A DNA stretch of 7,686 nucleotides from Rhodobiaceae bacterium (GCA_002746275.1 NVWR01000004.1:359313-366998), one strand, 5' to 3'; numbered from the stretch's first letter, positions 1 through 5,570 are shown. Notes: a model not told the origin generated them from the letters alone. Made by a program: numbers and translations.

Positions 1-2
1 TG

Positions 3-2570
3 ACCGTTGAGCGCGAAAATCTCGACGCTGAGGAAGCCCGTGCCCGCGACCAAGCCACCCAGCTTACCGCTCGGCTTGAGCAAATTCGCCAGGACATTGC
101 CCGCGAACGTCACCTGATGAGCGACACAAGCGAAGCGCTTGAACGCCTTGGTGGTGAAGAGGAAGAGCTTAAAAAGCAGGAAGCGTCTCAGACCGAGGCT
201 CACGAAACAGCCCGGAGCAAAGTTGCCGAAACCGGTGAAGCGTTGCACACCCGCGAGACCGAACTGGACACCCTGTCGCAGGAAGCCGCAGCGCTCGCCG
301 CCGAACGTCAAAGCCTGGAACGCTCTATCGGGCAGGCTGAAGAACGGTTTGCAAAGCTCACCAACCAGTTGGAAGAGATTGCGCGCGAGCGGGATACGCT
401 TGCCGACGCTGAAGAAAAGAAAGCTGCCATTGCACAGCAAGGTGCTGAGCTGGAAGAAGCAATCACTCGCGCTGAAGAAGCGGAAGTCGTCGCGCTGGCT
501 GCAGAAGAAGCCCTGCGGGCTGCGCGAACGGACGAGACTGAAAAACGCGAACCACTGCAAAATTCAGAGCGCGAAGTCGGTCGCCTTTCCGCTGAAGCTA
601 AAGTCCTTGCCGACTTGCTGGCTGTAGATGAAGGCGGGCTATGGCCCCCTCTCATCGACGCCGTCACTGTTGAACCCGGATATGAAAAAGCCCTGGGTGC
701 AGCGCTTGGAGAAGACCTCTCGGTCCCGACAGACAGTGCAGCCCCGATCCACTGGGATCTGGTGGAAGCAACTGACGATGCTCCTTTGCCTGATGCGGCC
801 CGGCCTCTTGCCTCCGTGGTGCGTGGACCGGCTGCCTTTTCACGACGTCTCAATCAAATCGGGCTGGTTTCACCTGAACAGGGCAAAGTGCTTCAGGCCC
901 ACCTGAAGCCCGGTCAGCGACTTGTATCTGTTGCAGGCGACCTGTGGCGCTGGGATGGCTACACAGCAGGCGCAGACGCGCCAACGTCAGCTGCCAAACG
1001 TCTGGAACAGCGCAACCGCCTTGCCGATCTAGAAGCGGAAATTGAAACCGCCAAAGCGACGATGCGGACACTGCGGGATGGCTTTGAAGCCGCACGGCTG
1101 AAGACCGAAGACACATCCACCAACGAACGGGAACTCAGAAAAGCCCTTCGCGATGCTCAGTCAGCCGAAGCCGGATTGCGTAAATCACTTAGTGATGCAG
1201 AACGCCAAGCCTCAGCGCAACTCAGCCGCCTTGCCGCTCTGACCGAAGCGAACGAACGCCTTACCGGTGATCTGGCTGAAGTCACTCGTACTCTTGAGAC
1301 AAGCAAAGCCTCTCTCGCAGGGTTGCGCCCGGGCGATGAGCTTCAGGCGCGGGTCAATACGGCACGTGAGGAAGTGGGGGTTCTACGCCTCTCCCTCTCC
1401 GAAGCGCGCGCCGCTTTGGAAGGTCTCAACAGAGACTCGCAAGCCCGCCAGCGCCGCCTGCAGGTGATTGGGAATGAGCGCAATGGCTGGGAGCAACGCT
1501 CTGCTAATGCGGGCAAACAGATTGCCACACTTGAAGAGCGCAACACCGAAACAGCAAGCCAGCTTGAACTGCTGGCCCAGGTACCTGCCCAGATTGAGCA
1601 AAAGCGATCCGCTCTGCTGACGCAGATTTCAGAGGCTGAGACAGGCCGTAGCCAAGCTGCCGATGCGCTGGCTGAGTCTGAAAACAACCTTGCCGAATGC
1701 GACAAGATTGCCCGGGAAACACAAAATGCTCTGTCTGGCACGCGCGAAGACCGGGCGCGGTTTGACGGCCTGGTTGATGGGGCGCGGGAACGCAAAACAG
1801 ATACAGAAGCCCGCATCCGGGAAGTTCTGGAATGTGCGCCGGAAGAAGCACTGGCGCTCGCAGAACTCAAAGACAATGAAGAGCTGCCGGAGCTGGACTT
1901 CATCGAAACCAAGCTCGACAAGCTGAAGCGGGAACGTGAAAGCCTCGGCGGCGTCAACCTTCGGGCGGACGAAGAAGCCCAGGAGCTGACGGAACAGCTT
2001 GATACGATGATGCGGGAACGCGAAGACCTGGAAGAGGCGATTGCCCGTCTGCGTCAGGCGATTTCAAGCCTGAACAAGGAAGGCCGCCAGCGCATGCTGG
2101 AAGCCTTTGAGACGGTGAATGCAAACTTCACCCGCCTGTTCACCCACCTGTTTGGCGGCGGCACGGCCCATCTGAAGCTCACAGAATCAGATGACCCGCT
2201 GGAAGCCGGGCTCGAAATCATGGCGCGTCCTCCTGGAAAGCGCCTTCAGGTCATGTCCTTGCTGTCTGGTGGCGAACAAGCGCTAACGGCTATGTCGCTG
2301 ATTTTTGCGGTGTTCCTGACCAATCCTTCCCCGATCTGCGTCCTCGACGAAGTGGACGCCCCGCTGGATGATGCAAATGTTGAGCGTTTCTGCGATTTGA
2401 TGGAAGAAATGGTGCGGACAACGGACACACGCTTCCTGATTATCACTCACCACGCCCTGTCCATGGCCCGCATGAGCCGTCTGTTTGGCGTTACCATGCA
2501 GGAACGCGGTGTTTCGACCCTGGTTTCGGTCGATCTGGAAGCTGCGGAGAAAATTCGCGAGGCAATCTGA
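3..2570 (+). CDS. smc: Chromosome segregation protein SMC, C-terminal 855 residues (5' end outside the window)
   Basis: This is the condensin-type ATPase that organises and helps resolve the chromosome. The frame is open from base 3, so the N-terminal head with Walker A and roughly the first 300 residues lie to the left; an ATG at 117 is only an internal Met. In order one sees: long Glu/Arg/Ala-rich coiled coil (visible residues 1-210), a hinge (about 212-326, from LWPPLID to WRWDGYTAG), returning coiled coil (about 330-690), and the C-terminal ATPase head. The head carries the signature LSGGE (bases 2262-2276) and Walker B ICVLDEVDAPLDD, with Asp and catalytic Glu at visible residues 782-783, followed by the ITHH switch region near bases 2440-2455. 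The frame is unbroken to the TGA at 2568-2570. The hinge is shorter than in Bacillus-type SMC. It lies upstream of the F0 operon on the same strand, but a 267-base gap with its own promoter suggests separate transcription. Confidence 0.97.
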   Translation, partial: TVERENLDAEEARARDQATQLTARLEQIRQDIARERHLMSDTSEALERLGGEEEELKKQEASQTEAHETARSKVAETGEALHTRETELDTLSQEAAALAAERQSLERSIGQAEERFAKLTNQLEEIARERDTLADAEEKKAAIAQQGAELEEAITRAEEAEVVALAAEEALRAARTDETEKREPLQNSEREVGRLSAEAKVLADLLAVDEGGLWPPLIDAVTVEPGYEKALGAALGEDLSVPTDSAAPIHWDLVEATDDAPLPDAARPLASVVRGPAAFSRRLNQIGLVSPEQGKVLQAHLKPGQRLVSVAGDLWRWDGYTAGADAPTSAAKRLEQRNRLADLEAEIETAKATMRTLRDGFEAARLKTEDTSTNERELRKALRDAQSAEAGLRKSLSDAERQASAQLSRLAALTEANERLTGDLAEVTRTLETSKASLAGLRPGDELQARVNTAREEVGVLRLSLSEARAALEGLNRDSQARQRRLQVIGNERNGWEQRSANAGKQIATLEERNTETASQLELLAQVPAQIEQKRSALLTQISEAETGRSQAADALAESENNLAECDKIARETQNALSGTREDRARFDGLVDGARERKTDTEARIREVLECAPEEALALAELKDNEELPELDFIETKLDKLKRERESLGGVNLRADEEAQELTEQLDTMMREREDLEEAIARLRQAISSLNKEGRQRMLEAFETVNANFTRLFTHLFGGGTAHLKLTESDDPLEAGLEIMARPPGKRLQVMSLLSGGEQALTAMSLIFAVFLTNPSPICVLDEVDAPLDDANVERFCDLMEEMVRTTDTRFLIITHHALSMARMSRLFGVTMQERGVSTLVSVDLEAAEKIREAI

Positions 2571-2591
2571 GCGTCTCCCACGGTCTGCTGA

Positions 2592-2610
2592 CCCCGGATT
2601 TGGGCCGGGG
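2592..2610. repeat. REP-like intergenic palindrome downstream of smc
   Basis: CCCCGG (2592-2597) pairs with CCGGGG (2605-2610) around a 7-base loop, 22 bases after the smc stop. It resembles the dispersed CCCCGGA-N-TCCGGGG palindromes common between genes in many alphaproteobacteria, in a partly decayed form. No T-run follows, so it is not a convincing intrinsic terminator, although it could stabilise the smc 3' end. No second copy was seen in this window. Confidence 0.4.
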
Positions 2611-2626
2611 AGCGACCCAGGTTTTA

Positions 2627-2659
2627 CGCTGAAGAGTTTAGGGGAATCAGCGCTTCAGC
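2627..2659 (+). other. Two mutually exclusive hairpins in the smc-atpI spacer
   Basis: GCTGAAG (2628-2634) can pair with CTTCAGC (2653-2659), a 7-base stem with an 18-base loop. Alternatively CGCTGA (2627-2632) can pair with TCAGCG (2647-2652). The two share the left arm, so only one can form. There is no T-run after either. It may be an smc 3'-end structure or chance; the sequence does not decide. Confidence 0.25.
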
Positions 2660-2735
2660 CGGGCCAATTGACGCACCTGTAGAAAGCTGTGAACTATTGT
2701 TGTTTTTCAATCACTTAGCCGGTGTCCAGCCCTCC

Positions 2736-2764
2736 TTGACAGGGTTCGAACACGCACGTAGTGT
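2736..2764 (+). promoter_or_regulatory. Probable sigma-70-type promoter of the F0 ATP synthase operon
   Basis: A perfect -35 hexamer TTGACA (2736-2741) is followed after 17 bases by TAGTGT (2759-2764), which keeps the T1, A2 and T6 positions of the -10 consensus. Alphaproteobacterial -10 boxes are often loose, so the perfect -35 and ideal spacing carry most weight. The start of transcription would fall near 2771, giving a leader of about 67 bases before atpI. No better promoter was found in the 2571-2837 gap. A short inverted repeat, CGCAC (2753-2757) with GTGCG (2763-2767), straddles the -10 box. Confidence 0.6.
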
Positions 2765-2785
2765 GCGCGCGCTTGAGGTAAATTT

Positions 2786-2799
2786 CTGCAGTTTTGCAG
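2786..2799 (+). promoter_or_regulatory. Small leader hairpin covering the start of a Shine-Dalgarno sequence
   Basis: CTGCA (2786-2790) pairs with TGCAG (2795-2799) across a GTTT loop. Three U-G pairs could extend the base (2783-2785 with 2800-2802). The right arm overlaps AGGGG (2798-2802), the Shine-Dalgarno of the possible leader ORF at 2809, so the fold could hide that site. The stem is short and its stability was not calculated. Confidence 0.25.
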
Positions 2800-2800
2800 G

Positions 2801-2816
2801 GGTTTCGCATGAAACA
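2801..2816. promoter_or_regulatory. parS-like inverted repeat between smc and atpI
   Basis: The inverted repeat GTTTC-GCAT-GAAAC (2802-2815) sits in the atpI leader. The 16-mer GGTTTCGCATGAAACA matches the bacterial parS consensus TGTTTCACGTGAAACA at 13 of 16 positions; the mismatches are positions 1, 7 and 9. The right half is the better one (7 of 8). Because the changes touch the central CG, binding by ParB would probably be weakened. It could instead be an operator for another regulator, or chance. Confidence 0.3.
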
Positions 2817-2841
2817 TGAAGGGTCTGGGTCGGGCAAATGA
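2809..2841 (+). CDS. Possible 10-codon leader ORF overlapping the atpI start (ATGA)
   Basis: ATG at 2809 opens a reading frame for MKHEGSGSGK, and its TGA (2839-2841) overlaps the atpI ATG (2838-2840) as ATGA, the classic arrangement for translational coupling. It has a better ribosome site (AGGGG at 2798-2802, six bases before the ATG) than atpI itself, which has only a loose GGGTCGGG. A role in handing ribosomes to atpI is inferred. The peptide is too short to recognise and may be chance. Confidence 0.3.
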   Translation: MKHEGSGSGK

Positions 2842-3212
2842 CGTTACCGACCGAAAATGAAGACGGTGCCGGAGACAGCAGAGAAGATCTTGCTGAACTG
2901 GACGCCAAACTTCGTGCCCATGCGAAAGCTCAAAAGCAGAAATACCCTGAGCCTGCCGACGCGGGAAAAAGAGGCACCGCTATCGGAATGGCCTTTCGAC
3001 TATCGACCGAGCTTGTTGCGGGTCTGGTTGTCGGAGGGGTGGTCGGATGGCTTTTGGATGACTGGCTGGGAACCAAACCCTGGTTTTTGCTCATCTTCTT
3101 TTTTCTAGGGGCGGCTGCAGGAATTATGAATGTGTTTCGCACGGCTCAATTGATGTCGGCGGCGGCGATAAAAGATCAGAACGAGCCGGATAATTCTTCC
3201 GGCGACAAGTAA
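2838..3212 (+). CDS. atpI: ATP synthase protein I (AtpI/AtpZ family)
   Basis: AtpI is a small membrane protein encoded first in F0 operons; in other bacteria it helps assemble the c-ring and has been linked to Mg2+ supply, but it is not a stoichiometric part of the enzyme. The 124-residue product has a charged N-terminal 45 residues and two predicted membrane helices (about 51-73 and 82-100). Family marks are Glu58 in helix 1, the glycine run GLVVGGVVG (62-70), the LDDWLGTKPW link (73-82), and GAAAGIMNVFR ending at Arg101. The start is nearly forced: an in-frame TGA lies at 2817-2819 and the next in-frame Met is residue 51. The gap to atpB is only 10 bases. Its own Shine-Dalgarno is poor, which makes coupling to the leader ORF plausible. 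Confidence 0.93.
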   Translation: MTLPTENEDGAGDSREDLAELDAKLRAHAKAQKQKYPEPADAGKRGTAIGMAFRLSTELVAGLVVGGVVGWLLDDWLGTKPWFLLIFFFLGAAAGIMNVFRTAQLMSAAAIKDQNEPDNSSGDK

Positions 3213-3222
3213 GGGCAAAAAC

Positions 3223-4002
3223 GTGTCAGCATCAGCGGACCAAGAAGGCGGTGGCCTCGGCATCGATCCCATGCACCAGTTTGAAGTGCATACCATCATC
3301 GATATTAATATCGCGGGCATCAACGCGTCTTTCACCAATGCCAGTCTCTGGATGGTGATTGCAGCGGCGAGCATTGTTGCTCTTACTGTTTTTGCTATGG
3401 GCGGCCGGGCCATGGTGCCAGGTCGCTGGCAGTCGGTCGCTGAAATGTCCTACGAATTCGTGGCCAACATGGTGCGCGACAATGTGGGCACCGCAGGCCA
3501 GGCTTACTTCCCGTTTATCTTCACGCTTTTCATGTTTGTGCTGTTCTCCAACATGTTGGGCATGATCCCCTACTCCTTCACCACGACAAGCCACATCATC
3601 GTCACGTTCGCGCTGGCGATGTTCATCTTTGTGGCGGTCACGGTGCTGGGCTTCGTCAAACACGGCGCACACTACCTCTCACTGTTTGTGCCCAAGGGTC
3701 TGCCAGCCGTGCTGCTGCCCCTTATTGTTGTGATTGAAGTCATCTCTTACCTTTCCCGCCCGATCAGCCTGTCCGTGCGTCTGTTTGCCAACATGATGGC
3801 CGGACACACGATGCTGAAAGTGTTTGCGGGGTTTGTGATCGGCTTTATCGGAGCTGGTGGCGCCTATATCGGGCTTGCCGCTTTGCCTCTTGCCTTCATG
3901 GTGGCCTTCACGGGTCTCGAAATTCTGGTGGCGTTCCTGCAGGCTTATGTCTTCGCCATCCTGACTTGCATCTATCTGAACGACGCGCTTCATCTGCACT
4001 AA
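3223..4002 (+). CDS. atpB: F0 ATP synthase subunit a (proton channel)
   Basis: Subunit a forms the two proton half-channels against the rotating c-ring in the inner membrane. The 259-residue protein begins with GTG, with AAGG (3211-3214) eight bases upstream; the next in-frame ATG (Met17, within IDPMHQFE) would cut into conserved N-terminal sequence. Hydrophobic segments lie near residues 42-60, 98-115, 125-143, 168-182, 200-220 and 225-252. The essential stator arginine is Arg186 in LSVRLFANMMAGH (bases 3778-3780), equivalent to E. coli Arg210. Gln240 in FLQAYVF matches E. coli Gln252. His195 and Glu233 stand where E. coli has Glu219 and His245, a reciprocal swap. It lies 10 bases after atpI, so almost certainly in one transcript. 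Confidence 0.97.
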   Translation: MSASADQEGGGLGIDPMHQFEVHTIIDINIAGINASFTNASLWMVIAAASIVALTVFAMGGRAMVPGRWQSVAEMSYEFVANMVRDNVGTAGQAYFPFIFTLFMFVLFSNMLGMIPYSFTTTSHIIVTFALAMFIFVAVTVLGFVKHGAHYLSLFVPKGLPAVLLPLIVVIEVISYLSRPISLSVRLFANMMAGHTMLKVFAGFVIGFIGAGGAYIGLAALPLAFMVAFTGLEILVAFLQAYVFAILTCIYLNDALHLH

Positions 4003-4030
4003 GTAGACGAACGCTTCTCACTAGACAATT

Positions 4031-4044
4031 GAGGCATCCGCCTC
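4031..4044 (+). other. Short hairpin in the atpB-atpE spacer
   Basis: GAGGC (4031-4035) and GCCTC (4040-4044) form a 5-base GC-rich stem with a 4-base loop, 28 bases after the atpB stop. No T-run follows. It lies in a 102-base spacer that is long for this operon. It may act in mRNA processing or stability upstream of atpE; this is inference. A weaker CCGC/GCGG stem (4067-4079) follows. The atpE ribosome site GGAG (4093-4096) is outside both and eight bases before the ATG. Confidence 0.3.
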
Positions 4045-4104
4045 GTTGGATTAACTGAAAGAGGGACCGCATCGAGCGGCCCGACGACAAACGGAGACAC
4101 GGAC

Positions 4105-4332
4105 ATGGAACCTGAAGCAGCAAAGCTCATCGGCGCTGGTATCGCTTGTATCGCCCTTGCAGGCGCTGGTATTGGCATCGGAACAATTTTCGGCAACTAC
4201 CTTTCTGGTGCTATGCGCAATCCAGCAGCAGCCCAGGCTCAGTTCCCGAACCTTCTGCTCGGCTTTGCCCTTGCAGAAGCAACAGGCCTTTTCGGTCTCG
4301 TGGTTGCTCTTATCCTGCTCTTCGTTATCTAA
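4105..4332 (+). CDS. atpE: F0 ATP synthase subunit c (rotor ring)
   Basis: Subunit c is the hairpin protein that makes up the proton-driven rotor ring, present in many copies per enzyme. The 75-residue product has two membrane helices (about 8-30 and 49-74). Helix 1 carries the glycine packing motif GAGIGIG (20-26); the polar loop contains Arg38-Asn39-Pro40; the ion-binding carboxylate is Glu58 in GFALAEATGLFG. The residue after Glu58 is Ala and helix 1 lacks the Gln seen in sodium-binding rings, so proton coupling is expected. A clear GGAG (4093-4096) lies eight bases before the ATG, the best-placed ribosome site in the operon, which suits high output. It is flanked by the two longest spacers of the operon (102 and 171 bases). 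Confidence 0.97.
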   Translation: MEPEAAKLIGAGIACIALAGAGIGIGTIFGNYLSGAMRNPAAAQAQFPNLLLGFALAEATGLFGLVVALILLFVI

Positions 4333-4353
4333 GACACTCACGTGTTGTGTTTT
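4331..4353 (+). other. Weak A/T-rich hairpin at the atpE stop codon
   Basis: AAGACAC (4331-4337) pairs with GTGTTTT (4347-4353), including one G-U pair, around a 9-base loop. A shorter alternative pairs ACAC (4334-4337) with GTGT (4342-4345). The right arm runs into a five-T stretch (4350-4354). As a terminator it would be weak; it may be part of a leaky stop after atpE. Confidence 0.25.
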
Positions 4354-4358
4354 TGAGC

Positions 4359-4392
4359 GCAAAACGGCGCCCTGCGGGATCGTCGCTTTTGC
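4359..4392 (+). terminator. Imperfect terminator-like hairpin after atpE (possible attenuator)
   Basis: GCAAAACGGCG (4359-4369) pairs with CGTCG-c-TTTTGC (4381-4392): eleven pairs, one of them G-U, with one bulged C at 4386. The loop region contains a further CCC/GGG possibility. A GC-rich upper stem followed by TTTT looks like an intrinsic terminator, but it is imperfect and lies inside the operon. Partial termination here would lower atpF' and atpF relative to atpE. Leakiness is inferred from the position, not shown. Confidence 0.35.
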
Positions 4393-4431
4393 TGGAAACA
4401 CGAGAAAACGACTAGCCCTCTTTCACCTGAA

Positions 4432-4454
4432 CCGGTGGCCCTGTTGGTCACCGG
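4432..4454 (+). other. Strong 9-base-pair hairpin in the atpE-atpF' spacer
   Basis: CCGGTGGCC (4432-4440) pairs with GGTCACCGG (4446-4454) along its whole length, with a single G-U pair and a 5-base loop CTGTT. No T-run follows, so a terminator is unlikely. It is the most stable-looking structure in the operon. A block against 3' exonucleases that protects the upstream atpE message is the natural guess. Confidence 0.5.
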
Positions 4455-4462
4455 AGATGGCG

Positions 4463-4494
4463 AAACCCCCGATAATCGATTGGGGTTTAAGGAG
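4463..4494 (+). promoter_or_regulatory. Hairpin abutting the atpF' ribosome binding site
   Basis: AAACCCC (4463-4469) pairs with GGGGTTT (4482-4488), a 7-base stem with a 12-base loop. The Shine-Dalgarno AAGGAG (4489-4494) begins at the very next base and lies nine bases before the atpF' ATG at 4504. The site fixes the start at 4504 rather than an upstream in-frame GTG at 4435. Stacking of the stem against the ribosome site could tune atpF' translation; that part is inferred. Confidence 0.45.
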
Positions 4495-4503
4495 ACAGGC
4501 GAA

Positions 4504-4983
4504 ATGCCTCAGTTAGATTTTGCCACCTTCGCGCCGCAGCTGATTTGGCTGACGCTCGTGTTTGGTGTCCTCTACCTCATCATGGCGCGCGTGGCTCTGC
4601 CCCGCATTGCAACGGTGATCGAAGAGCGCCGGGACCGGATCGCAGACGATCTGGACACCGCAAACCAGCTTAAGCGTGAAACGGAAGATGCTATCGCGTC
4701 TTACGAGGCCGCGCTTCTGCAGGCACGGGCAAAAGCGCATACGATTGCGCAGGAAACCCGTGATCGACTGACAGCTAAGACTGATGCCCACCGTGCTAAC
4801 CTCGAAGGCCAGTTGGCAACGCGGATCAAAGAAGCGGAAACACGCATCAAGGCAACTAAAGATGCGGCACTGCTGAACGTCCGGGACGTTGCCGTCGATG
4901 TGGCTGACACGATCGCCCGCCAGTTGATCGGCGAAAGTGACCCCGCCGCGGCAGCCCGCGCTGTCGACAGCGAACTTGCTTAA
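4504..4983 (+). CDS. atpF': F0 ATP synthase subunit b' (peripheral stalk)
   Basis: This is one of the two different b-type subunits that form the peripheral stalk in photosynthetic bacteria and alphaproteobacteria, tying F1 to subunit a. The 159-residue protein opens with MPQLDFATFAPQLIWL, typical of b', has one membrane helix (about 11-29), then a long charged helix from about residue 38 (IEERRDRIADDLDTANQLKRE) that should pair with b. The ATG at 4504 is preceded by AAGGAG (4489-4494). An in-frame GTG at 4435 would add 23 residues but falls inside a strong hairpin and lacks a ribosome site. It is followed by atpF after 15 bases. The gene name varies (atpG, atpX, atpF2). Confidence 0.94.
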   Translation: MPQLDFATFAPQLIWLTLVFGVLYLIMARVALPRIATVIEERRDRIADDLDTANQLKRETEDAIASYEAALLQARAKAHTIAQETRDRLTAKTDAHRANLEGQLATRIKEAETRIKATKDAALLNVRDVAVDVADTIARQLIGESDPAAAARAVDSELA

Positions 4984-4998
4984 AAGGAATATCGAGAT

Positions 4999-5502
4999 AT
5001 GACGCACGATCCCGCTTTATGGCAAGATGCGACTTTCTGGGTCCTCGTAACCTCTCTCATATTTGTTGGGCTGTTGGTCTACTTTGGCATCCCTGCTCTG
5101 CTCACAAACGCGCTGGATAAGCGCGCTGACGACATTCGCAACGAGCTGGACGAGGCTCGCAAGCTTCGCGAAGAAGCCCAGCAGGTTCTTGCCAGCTATC
5201 AGCGCAAGCAGCGCGATGCTGAAAAAGAAGCTGAAGCCATCATCGAGCAGGCCCGGGCAGAAGCTGAACGTCTTGCAGACGAAACTCAGGCAGCATTAGC
5301 TCAGCAGGTCGAACGTCGTACCCGGTTGGCAGAAGAGAAAATCGGTCAGGCAGAAGTACAGGCGCTTCAGGAAGTGCGTGCCATTGCAGCAGACGTTGCT
5401 GTTGCGGCAGCCCGCCGGATCATCGAGGAGAAACTCGACGACACCAAGGCCACTCAGTTGATCGATAAGTCGATCGCTGAAGTGAAGGCAAAGCTTCACT
5501 AA
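4999..5502 (+). CDS. atpF: F0 ATP synthase subunit b (peripheral stalk)
   Basis: This is the second stalk subunit, expected to form a b-b' heterodimer that resists rotation of the F1 head. The 167-residue product has a short N-terminus, one membrane helix (about 12-31, FWVLVTSLIFVGLLVYFGIP) and a long Glu/Arg/Ala-rich helix; RADDIRNELDEARKLREEA (about 42-60) is characteristic of b. The C-terminal end (IAADVAVAAARRIIEEKL) is the part that meets the delta subunit in this family. AAAGGA (4983-4988) lies ten bases before the ATG. It is the last gene of the operon: a strong terminator starts 21 bases after the stop, and no F1 genes follow. Confidence 0.95.
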   Translation: MTHDPALWQDATFWVLVTSLIFVGLLVYFGIPALLTNALDKRADDIRNELDEARKLREEAQQVLASYQRKQRDAEKEAEAIIEQARAEAERLADETQAALAQQVERRTRLAEEKIGQAEVQALQEVRAIAADVAVAAARRIIEEKLDDTKATQLIDKSIAEVKAKLH

Positions 5503-5523
5503 GCTCCCTTACAGACTTCAAAG

Positions 5524-5559
5524 AAACCCCGCGTGGCACTCTGTCCCGCGGGGTTTTTT
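5524..5559 (+). terminator. Strong intrinsic terminator of the F0 operon, probably bidirectional
   Basis: AAACCCCGCG (5524-5533) pairs perfectly with CGCGGGGTTT (5547-5556) around a 13-base loop, and six Ts (5554-5559) follow. This is a textbook intrinsic terminator 21 bases after atpF. On the minus strand the same stem is followed by TTTCTTTG, so it can also stop transcripts of the convergent nucleotidyltransferase gene that ends at 5571. Confidence 0.93.
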
Positions 5560-5570
5560 GTGGGCGGTCC

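Noticed and set aside
866..881. Weak parS-like match (11 of 16) within the smc coding sequence
   Set aside because: Five mismatches, coding sequence, and chance matches at this level are common.
308..1957. Long antisense ORFs opposite smc (for example 308-853 and 1343-1957)
   Set aside because: They are Ser/Arg/Ala-rich mirror frames of a GC-rich coiled-coil gene, with no recognisable domains or ribosome sites.
2740..2757. GGTTCGAAC resembling a tRNA T-loop, near the atpI promoter
   Set aside because: The flanking five-base arms do not pair and no acceptor, D or anticodon stem surrounds it.
4105..4332. Sodium-binding c subunit
   Set aside because: The residue after Glu58 is Ala, and the Gln typical of sodium-type helix 1 is absent, so proton coupling is expected.
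4419..4434. Second parS-like match (12 of 16) in the atpE-atpF' spacer
   Set aside because: With four mismatches about 0.3 such hits are expected per window by chance, and the inverted symmetry is poor.
4435..4503. In-frame GTG that would extend atpF' by 23 residues
   Set aside because: It lies inside a 9-pair hairpin, has no Shine-Dalgarno, and the extra residues are unlike any b' N-terminus; AAGGAG clearly serves the ATG at 4504.
4457..4516. 19-codon ORF (starts MAKPPIIDW) overlapping the atpF' start
   Set aside because: GGAG directly abuts its ATG with no usable spacing, and its overlap with atpF' gives no clear coupling.
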